The notes under the pieces were generated by a model, which saw only the letters and a list, made by a program, of their open reading frames with translations, was not told the DNA's origin and ran no database searches. A stretch of 38,588 bases of DNA from an uncultured Ruminococcus sp. (GTDB lineage Bacteria; Bacillota; Clostridia; Oscillospirales; Acutalibacteraceae), in assembly GCA_905234015.1 (NCBI GenBank), contig CAJOFK010000043.1:11099-49686 (forward strand). Direction: 5' to 3'. Position numbers and translations under genes: made by a program. Each line of letters begins with the position of its first letter. Positions within the stretch are counted from its first letter, which is position 1. Shown here piece after piece: positions 1 to 6,440 of the stretch.

Positions 1-102
1 AGCTTTCGTATATCCATCGCTCGTGCGCACGCAGGGCGCAACTGAGCGGGAAATATAAAATGTTTTTTACTTTATAAGGAACGCAGTTTCTTATAAAGCT
101 AA
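1..102. repeat. Intergenic repeat family P, copy 1 (cut by window edge)
   Basis: This stretch shares long near-identical segments with 11479-11700 and a partial match with 23600-23780. The shared parts are agctttcgtatatccatc, the ctgagcgggaaatataaa segment, and a hairpin (about 70-98) whose arms read CTTTATAAGGAAC and GTTTCTTATAAAG. All three copies lie directly downstream of the terminator of a minus-strand gene. The left end is outside the window, and no coding potential is evident. Confidence 0.7.
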
Positions 103-125
103 AAAGCCCCTCACTGAGGGGCTTT
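103..125 (-). terminator. Terminator of iscS-iscU
   Basis: An inverted repeat, GCCCCTC(A)/(T)GAGGGGC at 106-122, is followed on the minus strand by a run of T. It lies just past the iscU stop codon. Confidence 0.85.
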
Positions 126-129
126 TACC

Positions 130-501
130 TTATTTCTTACTGTTATAATCCTCTAAAGCGGAGCGGATAGCCTCCTCCGCAAGCACGGAGCAGTGCATTT
201 TATAATCCGGCAAACCGTCCAGCGCCTCGGCAACCGCCTTGTTGGTAAGCTCCATCGCCTCGCTGACAGGCTTACCCTTAATCAGCTCGGTCGCCATTGA
301 GCTTGACGCAATCGCGCTCGCGCAGCCGAAGGTCTCGAACTTTACGTCCGTGATAACATTATCATCAATTTTAAGATACATCTTCATAATATCGCCGCAC
401 TTGGCGTTTCCTACCTCGCCGACGCCGTCCGCGTCCTCAATAATTCCGACGTTCCTCGGGTTGATAAAATGGTCCATAACCTTTTCGCTGTATAAAGCCA
501 T
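130..501 (-). CDS. iscU: Iron-sulfur cluster assembly scaffold protein (NifU N-domain/IscU type)
   Basis: This is a 123-aa cytosolic scaffold on which Fe-S clusters are built from sulfur delivered by a cysteine desulfurase. The three cluster-ligand cysteines of the family are present: C35 in NAKCGD (with the conserved D37), C60 in FGCASA and C104 in MHCSVL. The length fits a stand-alone NifU N-terminal domain of the type found in Firmicutes next to a desulfurase. The start is supported by AGGAGG 7 nt upstream. It lies 11 bp downstream of iscS and is almost certainly co-transcribed from the promoter at 1732-1760. A strong terminator follows. The family call is firm; naming it iscU rather than nifU is convention. 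Confidence 0.95.
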   Translation of the reverse strand: MALYSEKVMDHFINPRNVGIIEDADGVGEVGNAKCGDIMKMYLKIDDNVITDVKFETFGCASAIASSSMATELIKGKPVSEAMELTNKAVAEALDGLPDYKMHCSVLAEEAIRSALEDYNSKK

Positions 502-512
502 AACCGTTCCTC

Positions 513-1703
513 CTATTTTAAAATAAATTCCTTTTTACCTGACATAAGGTCGCGCCATACGGGCGAAAAACTCCTTAAATGAGCTACGACCTCTTTTACC
601 GACTCGATAATATAATCAGCCTGTTCAATCGTCGCGTTTTCCTCTAAGCTGAGCCTGAGCGAGCCGTGGGCTACGTCGTGGATTCTTCCGATTGAAAGAA
701 GCACATGGCTCGGGTCAAGCGCTCCCGAGGTGCAGGCGCTTCCCGATGAAGCGGAAATACCCTTCATATCGAGCAGTATTAAGAGCGATTCGCCCTCAAT
801 ACCCTCAAAGCTGAAATTGACGTTGCTGTAAATCCGCTTTTCCGCGTCGCCGTTTAACGCGCTGTGAGGGATTTCGGAAAGCCCTTTTATAAGATAATCC
901 CTAACCTTAGTGAGGTTAGCCTTATCCCTTTCCATATTTGAAACGGACTCTTTAAGCGCCGCCGCCATAGCCGCAATCCCAGCAACATTCTCGGTACCGG
1001 CACGCTTGCCGCGCTCCTGAGCGCCGCCCTCAATCAGATTGCTCAGTATTATACCCTTGCGCACATATAAGAAGCCTGCGCCTTTAGGGCCGTGGAATTT
1101 ATGCGCCGAAGCGGAAAGCATATCGATATTCTGCGCCTTAACGTCAATCGGGAGATGACCGACCGCCTGAACCGCGTCAGTATGAAAAAGAACTCCGCGC
1201 TCTTTGCATATAGCTCCGATTTCGGATATCGGCTGGATTGTACCGATTTCGTTATTGACGGTCATAACCGTAACGAGGCAGGTATCGTCCCTTATCGCCG
1301 CCTCAAGCTCCTTAACGTCCGCTACTCCGTTATTGTGTACCGGAAGCAGAGTGATTTCAAAGCCGAGGTTTTCGAGCTTTTTAAGCGTATGAAGCACTGC
1401 GTGGTGCTCAAAGGCGGTTGAAACAATATGCATTTTACCCTTTTTTTTACCGATATTAGCGGCGGAAAGAATAGCCTGGTTATCGGCCTCGCTTCCGCCG
1501 GAGGTAAAGATAATCTCGCGCGGTTCGGCGTTTATGATTTTCGCAATTTCCTCCCTCGCGCTCTCGAGGCGCTCCTTCGCCTCCTGGCCAATCTTGTACA
1601 GGCTCGACGGATTTCCGAAAAGATTGTTCATACAGTCGACCATTGTATCTATAGCCGTTTTACTCATTCTCGTAGTAGCGGCGTTATCAGCGTAAATTTT
1701 CAT
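513..1703 (-). CDS. iscS: Cysteine desulfurase (IscS/NifS family)
   Basis: This 396-aa PLP enzyme converts cysteine to alanine and hands the persulfide sulfur to the scaffold encoded next to it. Visible features are the PLP lysine K202 in SASAHKFHGPKG, the cofactor-stacking histidine H100 in FEHHAV, and the catalytic cysteine C324 in SSGSACTSGALDPSHVL, the long-loop type of class I enzymes. The start ATG has a GGAGG about 7 nt upstream. It is the first gene of the iscS-iscU operon, driven by a perfect sigma-A promoter. No iscR gene is adjacent, although the promoter carries an Rrf2-like palindrome shared with divergent metY. That suggests joint sulfur-responsive control (inference). Confidence 0.96.
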   Translation of the reverse strand: MKIYADNAATTRMSKTAIDTMVDCMNNLFGNPSSLYKIGQEAKERLESAREEIAKIINAEPREIIFTSGGSEADNQAILSAANIGKKKGKMHIVSTAFEHHAVLHTLKKLENLGFEITLLPVHNNGVADVKELEAAIRDDTCLVTVMTVNNEIGTIQPISEIGAICKERGVLFHTDAVQAVGHLPIDVKAQNIDMLSASAHKFHGPKGAGFLYVRKGIILSNLIEGGAQERGKRAGTENVAGIAAMAAALKESVSNMERDKANLTKVRDYLIKGLSEIPHSALNGDAEKRIYSNVNFSFEGIEGESLLILLDMKGISASSGSACTSGALDPSHVLLSIGRIHDVAHGSLRLSLEENATIEQADYIIESVKEVVAHLRSFSPVWRDLMSGKKEFILK

Positions 1704-1731
1704 TGTACACCTCCGTATATTGTCTTGGGAA

Positions 1732-1760
1732 ATTATACACCTATTTACCTACTATGTCAA
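1732..1760 (-). promoter_or_regulatory. Promoter of iscS-iscU with operator-like palindrome
   Basis: On the minus strand, TTGACA (1755-1760), a 17-bp spacer and TATAAT (1732-1737) match the sigma-A consensus fully. The -35 region sits inside an imperfect palindrome, GTCTAT-TGACATA-GTAGGT, which closely matches the palindrome over the divergent metY promoter. Confidence 0.9.
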
Positions 1761-1818
1761 TAGACTTTATAGTAAAATGCACGAAAATGACATCGTAAAA
1801 AAATAAATACTATAAAAC

Positions 1819-1850
1819 CTATTGACATTATAGGTAATTGATGCTATAAT
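1819..1850 (+). promoter_or_regulatory. Promoter of metY with ACCTAT-N7-ATAGGT palindrome
   Basis: TTGACA (1822-1827), a 17-bp spacer and TATAAT (1845-1850) form a perfect sigma-A promoter. Its -35 is embedded in ACCTAT-TGACATT-ATAGGT (about 1818-1836), a palindrome with perfect 6-bp arms. Such sites resemble operators of Rrf2-family repressors (CymR/IscR-like) that control cysteine and Fe-S genes. The regulator is inferred. Confidence 0.88.
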
Positions 1851-1877
1851 ACGAAGCAACCGAAAGGAGAAGGTTTT

Positions 1878-1943
1878 ATGATTTCCAATATACGATGTAA
1901 AAATAAAGCTGTGTATTCACGAATGCTCGGCTCCCGGGCATAA
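1878..1943 (+). CDS. Leader ORF upstream of metY (21 aa)
   Basis: A short ORF encodes MISNIRCKNKAVYSRMLGSR plus a final A. It begins 28 nt after the metY -10 box and has a convincing ribosome site, AAGGAGAAGG, 4 nt before the ATG. It carries one Cys, two Met and four Arg codons. Its last codons form the 5' arm of the pseudoknot at 1931-1991, so a ribosome on the ORF would unfold that RNA. This placement suggests a regulatory leader peptide, perhaps sensing cysteine or methionine supply. There is no run of Cys codons as in classical attenuators, so the function is open. Confidence 0.55.
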   Translation: MISNIRCKNKAVYSRMLGSRA

Positions 1944-1991
1944 AAAACAGGTTAAGCGGAAAATGTCCGGGAGAAAACTCCGACCGCTTAA
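1931..1991 (+). promoter_or_regulatory. Candidate H-type pseudoknot in the metY 5' leader
   Basis: Two interleaved inverted repeats are visible. CTCCCGGGCAT (1931-1941) pairs with ATGTCCGGGAG (1963-1973), 11 bp with one G-U. TTAAGCGG (1952-1959) pairs perfectly with CCGCTTAA (1984-1991). The order A1-B1-A2-B2, with connecting segments of 10, 3 and 10 nt, is that of a compact H-type pseudoknot. It ends about 25 nt before the metY ribosome site. I do not recognise it as a named SAM-sensing or other riboswitch class. Confidence 0.5.
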
Positions 1992-2029
1992 TAAATACTA
2001 ACTTTATTTAATAAGAAAGGATATTAACA

Positions 2030-3316
2030 ATGAGCAACTATAGATTTGAGACTAAACAATTACACATCGGTCAGGAACAGGCTGACCCGGCTACAGATTC
2101 AAGAGCCGTTCCCATTTATCAGACAACATCATATGTATTCCGCAACTCACAGCACGCCGCGGACCGCTTCGGTCTTGCCGACGCAGGCAACATCTACGGC
2201 AGGCTTACTAATTCAACTCAGGATGTGCTTGAAAAAAGAGTAGCCGCCTTAGAGGGCGGAAGCGCAGCGCTCGCGGTATCCTCGGGAGCCGCCGCAATCA
2301 CATACACAATCGAAGCTCTCGCGGCTGACGGCGGTCACATCGTGGCGCAGAAAACTATCTACGGCGGAAGCTACAACCTGCTTTCTCATACTCTCCCCCA
2401 GTACGGCATAGAAACCACCTTCGTTGACGCTCACAATTTAAGCGAGGTTGAAGCCGCGATTAAGGACAATACGAGAGCTATTTACCTAGAAACCCTCGGC
2501 AACCCGAACAGCGATATCCCCGATATTGACGCTATCGCCGAAATCGCTCACCGCAACGGACTTCCGCTCGTTATCGACAACACCTTCGGCACTCCCTACC
2601 TCATCAGACCGATTGAGCACGGCGCGGATATCGTCGTACATTCGGCAACAAAATTCCTCGGCGGTCACGGAACCACCCTCGGCGGAGTTATCGTTGAGTC
2701 GGGAAAATTCGACTGGAGCGCAAGCGGAAAGTACCCGAATATCGCCGCCCCGAACCCGAGCTATCACGGCGTTTCGTTCTACGACGTCGTAGGTCCCGCC
2801 GCCTTCGTTACATATATCAGGGCGATTTTACTGCGCGATACGGGCGCTTCAATCTCACCGTTCAACGCGTTCTTACTGCTTCAGGGCGTTGAGACGCTTT
2901 CGCTCAGGCTCGAAAGACACGCCGAAAATACTAAAAAGGTCGTTGAGTATCTGAGCAATCATCCGCTTGTTGAAAAGGTCAACCACCCCTCGCTTAAAAA
3001 CCACCCCGACAACGCGCTTTACGAAAAATATTTCCCGAACGGCGGAGCTTCAATCTTCACCTTCGAGATTAAAGGCGGCAGAGAGGAAGCGTGGAAGTTT
3101 ATTGACAACCTTAAGATTTTCTCGCTGCTCGCGAACGTTGCGGACGTTAAGAGCCTTGTAATTCACCCGGCTTCTACAACCCACTCCCAGCTTTCGGAGG
3201 ATGAGCTCAGCGCTCAGGGAATTTACGAGAACACGATCCGCCTTTCAATCGGCACCGAGCATATTGACGATATTATTGAGGACATAGACAACGCGTTCAG
3301 CGCGGTAAAAGGATAA
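2030..3316 (+). CDS. metY: O-acetylhomoserine sulfhydrylase (Cys/Met metabolism PLP enzyme)
   Basis: This 428-aa cytosolic PLP enzyme makes homocysteine from O-acetylhomoserine and sulfide, or another sulfur nucleophile. It has the family's PLP lysine K208 in HSATKFLGGHGTTLGG, the YGRLTNST substrate/cofactor segment near residue 56, and NTFGTPYL near 184. The long form (about 430 aa, with an insert near 225-265) is typical of MetY rather than cystathionine gamma-synthase or lyase (about 380 aa). The ribosome site is AAAGGA, 8 nt before the ATG. It is transcribed alone from a strong promoter, through the leader ORF and pseudoknot, and ends at a strong terminator. It is divergent from iscS-iscU, so sulfide assimilation and cysteine sulfur use share a control region. 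Confidence 0.93.
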   Translation: MSNYRFETKQLHIGQEQADPATDSRAVPIYQTTSYVFRNSQHAADRFGLADAGNIYGRLTNSTQDVLEKRVAALEGGSAALAVSSGAAAITYTIEALAADGGHIVAQKTIYGGSYNLLSHTLPQYGIETTFVDAHNLSEVEAAIKDNTRAIYLETLGNPNSDIPDIDAIAEIAHRNGLPLVIDNTFGTPYLIRPIEHGADIVVHSATKFLGGHGTTLGGVIVESGKFDWSASGKYPNIAAPNPSYHGVSFYDVVGPAAFVTYIRAILLRDTGASISPFNAFLLLQGVETLSLRLERHAENTKKVVEYLSNHPLVEKVNHPSLKNHPDNALYEKYFPNGGASIFTFEIKGGREEAWKFIDNLKIFSLLANVADVKSLVIHPASTTHSQLSEDELSAQGIYENTIRLSIGTEHIDDIIEDIDNAFSAVKG

Positions 3317-3326
3317 TAAAATTTCG

Positions 3327-3359
3327 GCACGGCACAGAAATTGTGCCGTGCTGTTTTTT
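3327..3359 (+). terminator. Terminator of metY
   Basis: Perfect 10-bp stem GCACGGCACA (3327-3336) / TGTGCCGTGC (3342-3351) with a GAAAT loop, followed by TGTTTTTT. Confidence 0.93.
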
Positions 3360-3360
3360 C

Positions 3361-3775
3361 TCCTTGTCATTCTGAGCGTGCCGCAGGCAAAATTGTGAAA
3401 GCAATTTAGTCGAAGAATCCCCCCTTCCTAAAAGTAGGAAGAAGGAAGTAGGAAGTGCTTTAGACGAGCAGAAAGCTCGTTATAAAAAACAACAGAGGTT
3501 TCCCGACAGTATTAATATTGCAAATGCTCCTGTTATTGCCTGCCGTTGATGATGTTTTCCGTTCAATTCAACCTTTACAATGGCAGCTTTGGCTCCAGCA
3601 GCTTGCGGGCGCTTGCGCGAAGCGCATATTAATCCGGTCGGGAACGGTTGTATTGGATTCAACCGCACTATCTTCACGACCTACATACTTCCCGCTTCCT
3701 GCTTCCCACTTCCTGCTAAAAAAAGGAGATCCTTCGGTTCCGCTTCGCTTCACTCAGAATGACAAGAAAGGTTGT
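3361..3775. repeat. Composite intergenic repeat with inverted ends
   Basis: The left end (3363-3420, ttgtcattctgagcg through cgaagaatcc) and right end (about 3728-3772, aaggagatccttcgg through actcagaatgacaag) are inverted versions of one REP-like unit. Inside each lies an inverted AGGAAG-rich tract (3427-3460 and about 3690-3720). Next on the left is a copy of intergenic family A (3463-3520). A GGTCG(TGAAGATA) segment near 3675-3690 also recurs inverted at 10274-10290. Possible reading frames here lack ribosome sites and family similarity. The rest of the 3317-3985 gap holds the glmS promoter. Confidence 0.7.
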
Positions 3776-3905
3776 CCCTCTTACAAAGCAACGGAGATTT
3801 GCAATATTTTTGTAACATTTATTCAGTTTACGAGGTATATGCGTAAATTTTACGGAAATATTCATAAAATATTGCAGGAACTATATATCGACTTGCAAAA
3901 TTCTA

Positions 3906-3934
3906 TTGACAAAAACTATGCAAAGGTTTATACT
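3906..3934 (+). promoter_or_regulatory. Promoter of glmS
   Basis: TTGACA (3906-3911), a 17-bp spacer and TATACT (3929-3934). The resulting leader is only about 45 nt, too short for a glmS ribozyme. Confidence 0.8.
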
Positions 3935-3985
3935 TATACTGTTAGATTTTAAAGATTACGACTGAATAAAGAACGGAGGGTAATT

Positions 3986-5812
3986 ATGTGTGGAATTGTA
4001 GGCTACGTCGGACCGCGCGACTGTTCGGATGTGCTTGTATCCGCGCTCACAAAGCTTGAATACCGGGGATACGACTCCGCCGGTATAGCGGTATTTGAAA
4101 ACGGAAAAATCGAGGTTGCAAAATCCAAGGGAAGGCTTTCGGACCTCGTTGAAAAAATGAAAAAGGAAGGCAAGCCTCAGGGTCACGCCGGAATCGGCCA
4201 CACCCGCTGGGCTACTCACGGCGAGCCCTCCGACGTAAACTCTCACCCCCATTCGGGACGCAGAGTTACGATAGTCCACAACGGAATTATCGAGAATTAT
4301 AAGGATATTAAGCAGTTCTTAATCGAGAACGACCGCACCGAATTTTTAAGCGATACCGACACCGAGGTAGTCGCTCAGCTGCTCGACTTTTATTACGACG
4401 GAAATCCTATCCGCTGTATCCGCAAGGTACTCCACGAAATCCGCGGCTCGTTTGCGCTCGGCATTGTATTTGCCGACCGTCCCGAAACCGTTTACGCCGT
4501 AAGGTGCGAATCTCCGCTTATCGTAGGTCAGGGCAAGGGCGAGGCGTTTATCGCCTCCGACGTACCGGCTATTATTAAATATACTAAAGACTACTACCTG
4601 CTTGAATACGGCGAGATTGCCGTACTTAAAAACGGCTCCGTGAGCTTCTGCGACTTTCACGGAAGAATGGTTGAAAAAGAGCTTAAGACCGCCGACTGGG
4701 ACGAGGACAGCGCCGAGAAGGGCGGCTATCCGCACTTTATGATAAAGGAAATCCACGAACAGCCGACAGCCGTTAAAACCACAATCACTCCGCGAATCGA
4801 AAACGGTCTTCCCGACCTTTCGGAATGCGGAATCACCCCCGAAACGCTTAAAAGCTTCAACAACATATTTATCGTAGCCTGCGGTACTGCTATGCACGCC
4901 GGTATGGTAGGCAAATACGTTATCGAAAAGCTCGCGAGAGTTTCCGTAACCGTCGATATCGCCTCCGAGTTCCGTTACCGCGACCCGCTTATCGGCGAAA
5001 ACGACTTAGTTATCATCATCAGTCAGTCGGGCGAAACAGCCGACTCAAAGGCTGTACTGAATCTCGTAAAGGGCACCAAGGCTAAAACCCTCGCCATAGT
5101 TAACGTTAAGGGAAGCTCAATCGCGCGCGAAGCCGATATGGTAATTTATACCCACGCAGGCCCCGAAATCGCCGTAGCCTCCACCAAGGCTTATATGGTT
5201 CAGCTTGCGGTTATGTATCTGCTGGCGTTTGAGATGGCTTACGCTAAGGGCAGAATCGATGAGGAAAAATGCCGTCAGCTCACGGGCGAGCTCGTAAAAA
5301 TGCCCGAGGTTATTGAAAAGACAATCAACAGCATTTCAACGGTATGCCAGTTTATCTCCACCCAGCTCATCACCGCAGACAGCCTGCTCTATATCGGACG
5401 CGGACTTGACTACGCGCTGAGTATGGAGGGTTCCTTAAAGCTTAAGGAGATTTCATATATCCATTCCGAGAGCTACGCCGCCGGCGAATTGAAGCACGGT
5501 ACAATCTCGCTTATCACCGACGGAATGCCTGTTATCGCGGTAGCTACTCAGAACTCACTGCTTGAAAAAACCGTAAGCAATATCAAGGAGGTTAAAGCAA
5601 GGGGCGCGATGACGATAGTAATCTGCGACGAAAAAGCGGAAATCGACAGGGACGCTGCCGATTATATGGTTCGTATCCCGAAAATCTCTCAGACGCTGAT
5701 GCCAATGGTGGCGACTGTTCCGATGCAGCTTCTCGCCTACTACACCTCGGTAAATAAGGGTAACGACGTAGATAAACCCCGTAACCTCGCAAAATCCGTT
5801 ACGGTTGAATAA
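3986..5812 (+). CDS. glmS: Glutamine--fructose-6-phosphate aminotransferase (isomerizing)
   Basis: This 608-aa enzyme makes glucosamine-6-phosphate from fructose-6-phosphate and glutamine, the first step toward UDP-GlcNAc, peptidoglycan and other amino sugars. The N-terminus MCGIVGYVG has the catalytic Cys2 of a class II glutamine amidotransferase, followed by conserved HTRWATHG and HNGIIENY. Two SIS sugar-isomerase domains follow (about 285-425 and 455-598; SQSGETADS is the first phosphate-binding loop). The C-terminus DVDKPRNLAKSVTVE is the family hallmark. Length is normal. The ribosome site is GGAGGG, 6 nt before the ATG. It is a single-gene unit with its own promoter and terminator and, unusually for a Firmicute, no sign of the glmS ribozyme upstream. 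Confidence 0.97.
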   Translation: MCGIVGYVGPRDCSDVLVSALTKLEYRGYDSAGIAVFENGKIEVAKSKGRLSDLVEKMKKEGKPQGHAGIGHTRWATHGEPSDVNSHPHSGRRVTIVHNGIIENYKDIKQFLIENDRTEFLSDTDTEVVAQLLDFYYDGNPIRCIRKVLHEIRGSFALGIVFADRPETVYAVRCESPLIVGQGKGEAFIASDVPAIIKYTKDYYLLEYGEIAVLKNGSVSFCDFHGRMVEKELKTADWDEDSAEKGGYPHFMIKEIHEQPTAVKTTITPRIENGLPDLSECGITPETLKSFNNIFIVACGTAMHAGMVGKYVIEKLARVSVTVDIASEFRYRDPLIGENDLVIIISQSGETADSKAVLNLVKGTKAKTLAIVNVKGSSIAREADMVIYTHAGPEIAVASTKAYMVQLAVMYLLAFEMAYAKGRIDEEKCRQLTGELVKMPEVIEKTINSISTVCQFISTQLITADSLLYIGRGLDYALSMEGSLKLKEISYIHSESYAAGELKHGTISLITDGMPVIAVATQNSLLEKTVSNIKEVKARGAMTIVICDEKAEIDRDAADYMVRIPKISQTLMPMVATVPMQLLAYYTSVNKGNDVDKPRNLAKSVTVE

Positions 5813-5836
5813 TTCAGTATTACCCAATATATTAAA

Positions 5837-5874
5837 GGCGCGCCTCAGCTTTGTCTGAGGCGCGCCCTGTTTTA
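5837..5874 (+). terminator. Terminator of glmS
   Basis: Perfect 12-bp stem GGCGCGCCTCAG (5837-5848) / CTGAGGCGCGCC (5855-5866), followed by a T-rich run. Confidence 0.9.
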
Positions 5875-5901
5875 TACTTTTAAAAATATACCTGTTATTT
5901 A

Positions 5902-6009
5902 TCAATTTTCAAGCTGACTAAACTTAACGGCACAGCCGTCAAAAGTGTCTCCGTTCATATCGACATAAGAACCGTAGTATGGCTTCCAAAGCTCATATTT
6001 CAAGAACAA
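5902..6009 (-). CDS. Possible small coupled ORF (35 aa) or gene remnant
   Basis: An open frame starts at a TTG directly after the stop of the upstream membrane protein gene (ATG GGG TGA TTG) and runs 35 codons. It includes YELWKPYYGSYVDMNG and DGCAVKFSQLEN. Third-position use (GAC, GGC, TAC) looks coding, and an overlapping stop/start suggests translational coupling. I recognise no family. It may instead be the tail of an older, longer gene. Nothing else is seen in the 5875-6009 gap. Confidence 0.3.
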   Translation of the reverse strand: MFLKYELWKPYYGSYVDMNGDTFDGCAVKFSQLEN

Positions 6010-6378
6010 TCACCCCATACTGTAAAGCGTTATGAAGTTGATTATATGAACCGTGATTACGGCGCTGTAGAGGATTACTCCGCCGTAGATTAAAAAGTTA
6101 GTGAACCTTGTCTGCTCAAGCTTAAAAATCTTATAAAAAAGCCATATTATAATACTCAGCGCGAGCGGCAAAACGCACTTCACGAAGAACCCGACTATAG
6201 GAAATTCCATCAGCTTTCCCATAAACGGATTCGCTTCAAAAAAGTAACCGGTATCAATCAAAACCTGAGTGCAGAACCAATCGCATACATTAAGAAAGTA
6301 AAGAAAAAAGAGTTTCGTACCGAAGCCGTACTGTCTGACCTCGACCGCTTCGTTTCGCTTTAAAACCAATTCTGACAT
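6010..6378 (-). CDS. Small membrane protein, DUF5658-like
   Basis: This is a 122-aa protein with three predicted membrane segments (about residues 24-44, 60-84 and 93-117). The pattern includes a short polar turn, NVCDWFCTQVLID...EANPFMG, in the first half. The NVxDxxxT...NPxM layout resembles the DUF5658 family of small integral membrane proteins of unknown function. It is the last full gene of the trkA-trkH operon, 62 bp after trkH. Its ribosome site GAGGTG lies in the 3' arm of the hairpin at 6384-6413, so translation or read-through may be limited by that structure. A role linked to potassium uptake is only suggested by position. Confidence 0.7.
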   Translation of the reverse strand: MSELVLKRNEAVEVRQYGFGTKLFFLYFLNVCDWFCTQVLIDTGYFFEANPFMGKLMEFPIVGFFVKCVLPLALSIIIWLFYKIFKLEQTRFTNFLIYGGVILYSAVITVHIINFITLYSMG

Positions 6379-6383
6379 AAAAA

Positions 6384-6413
6384 CACCTCACCGATATTAT
6401 AACCGGCGAGGTG
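6384..6413 (-). terminator. Hairpin between trkH and the DUF5658-like gene (terminator/RBS-sequestering)
   Basis: On the minus strand, CACCTCGCCG (6413-6404), a 10-nt loop and CGGTGAGGTG (6393-6384) form a 10-bp stem with one G-T/C-G change, followed by TTTTT and then the ATG of the next gene. The 3' arm contains that gene's Shine-Dalgarno. The same element can therefore act as an intra-operon terminator and as a translational block. Confidence 0.75.
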
Positions 6414-6440
6414 CAATTTATTAGTTTTATTATATTCTTA

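Noticed and set aside
3518..3952. 144-aa open frame upstream of glmS
   Set aside because: It runs through repeat modules and the glmS promoter, lacks a ribosome site and has no coherent domain.
3935..3985. glmS ribozyme
   Set aside because: The leader is too short and none of the conserved ribozyme core is visible.
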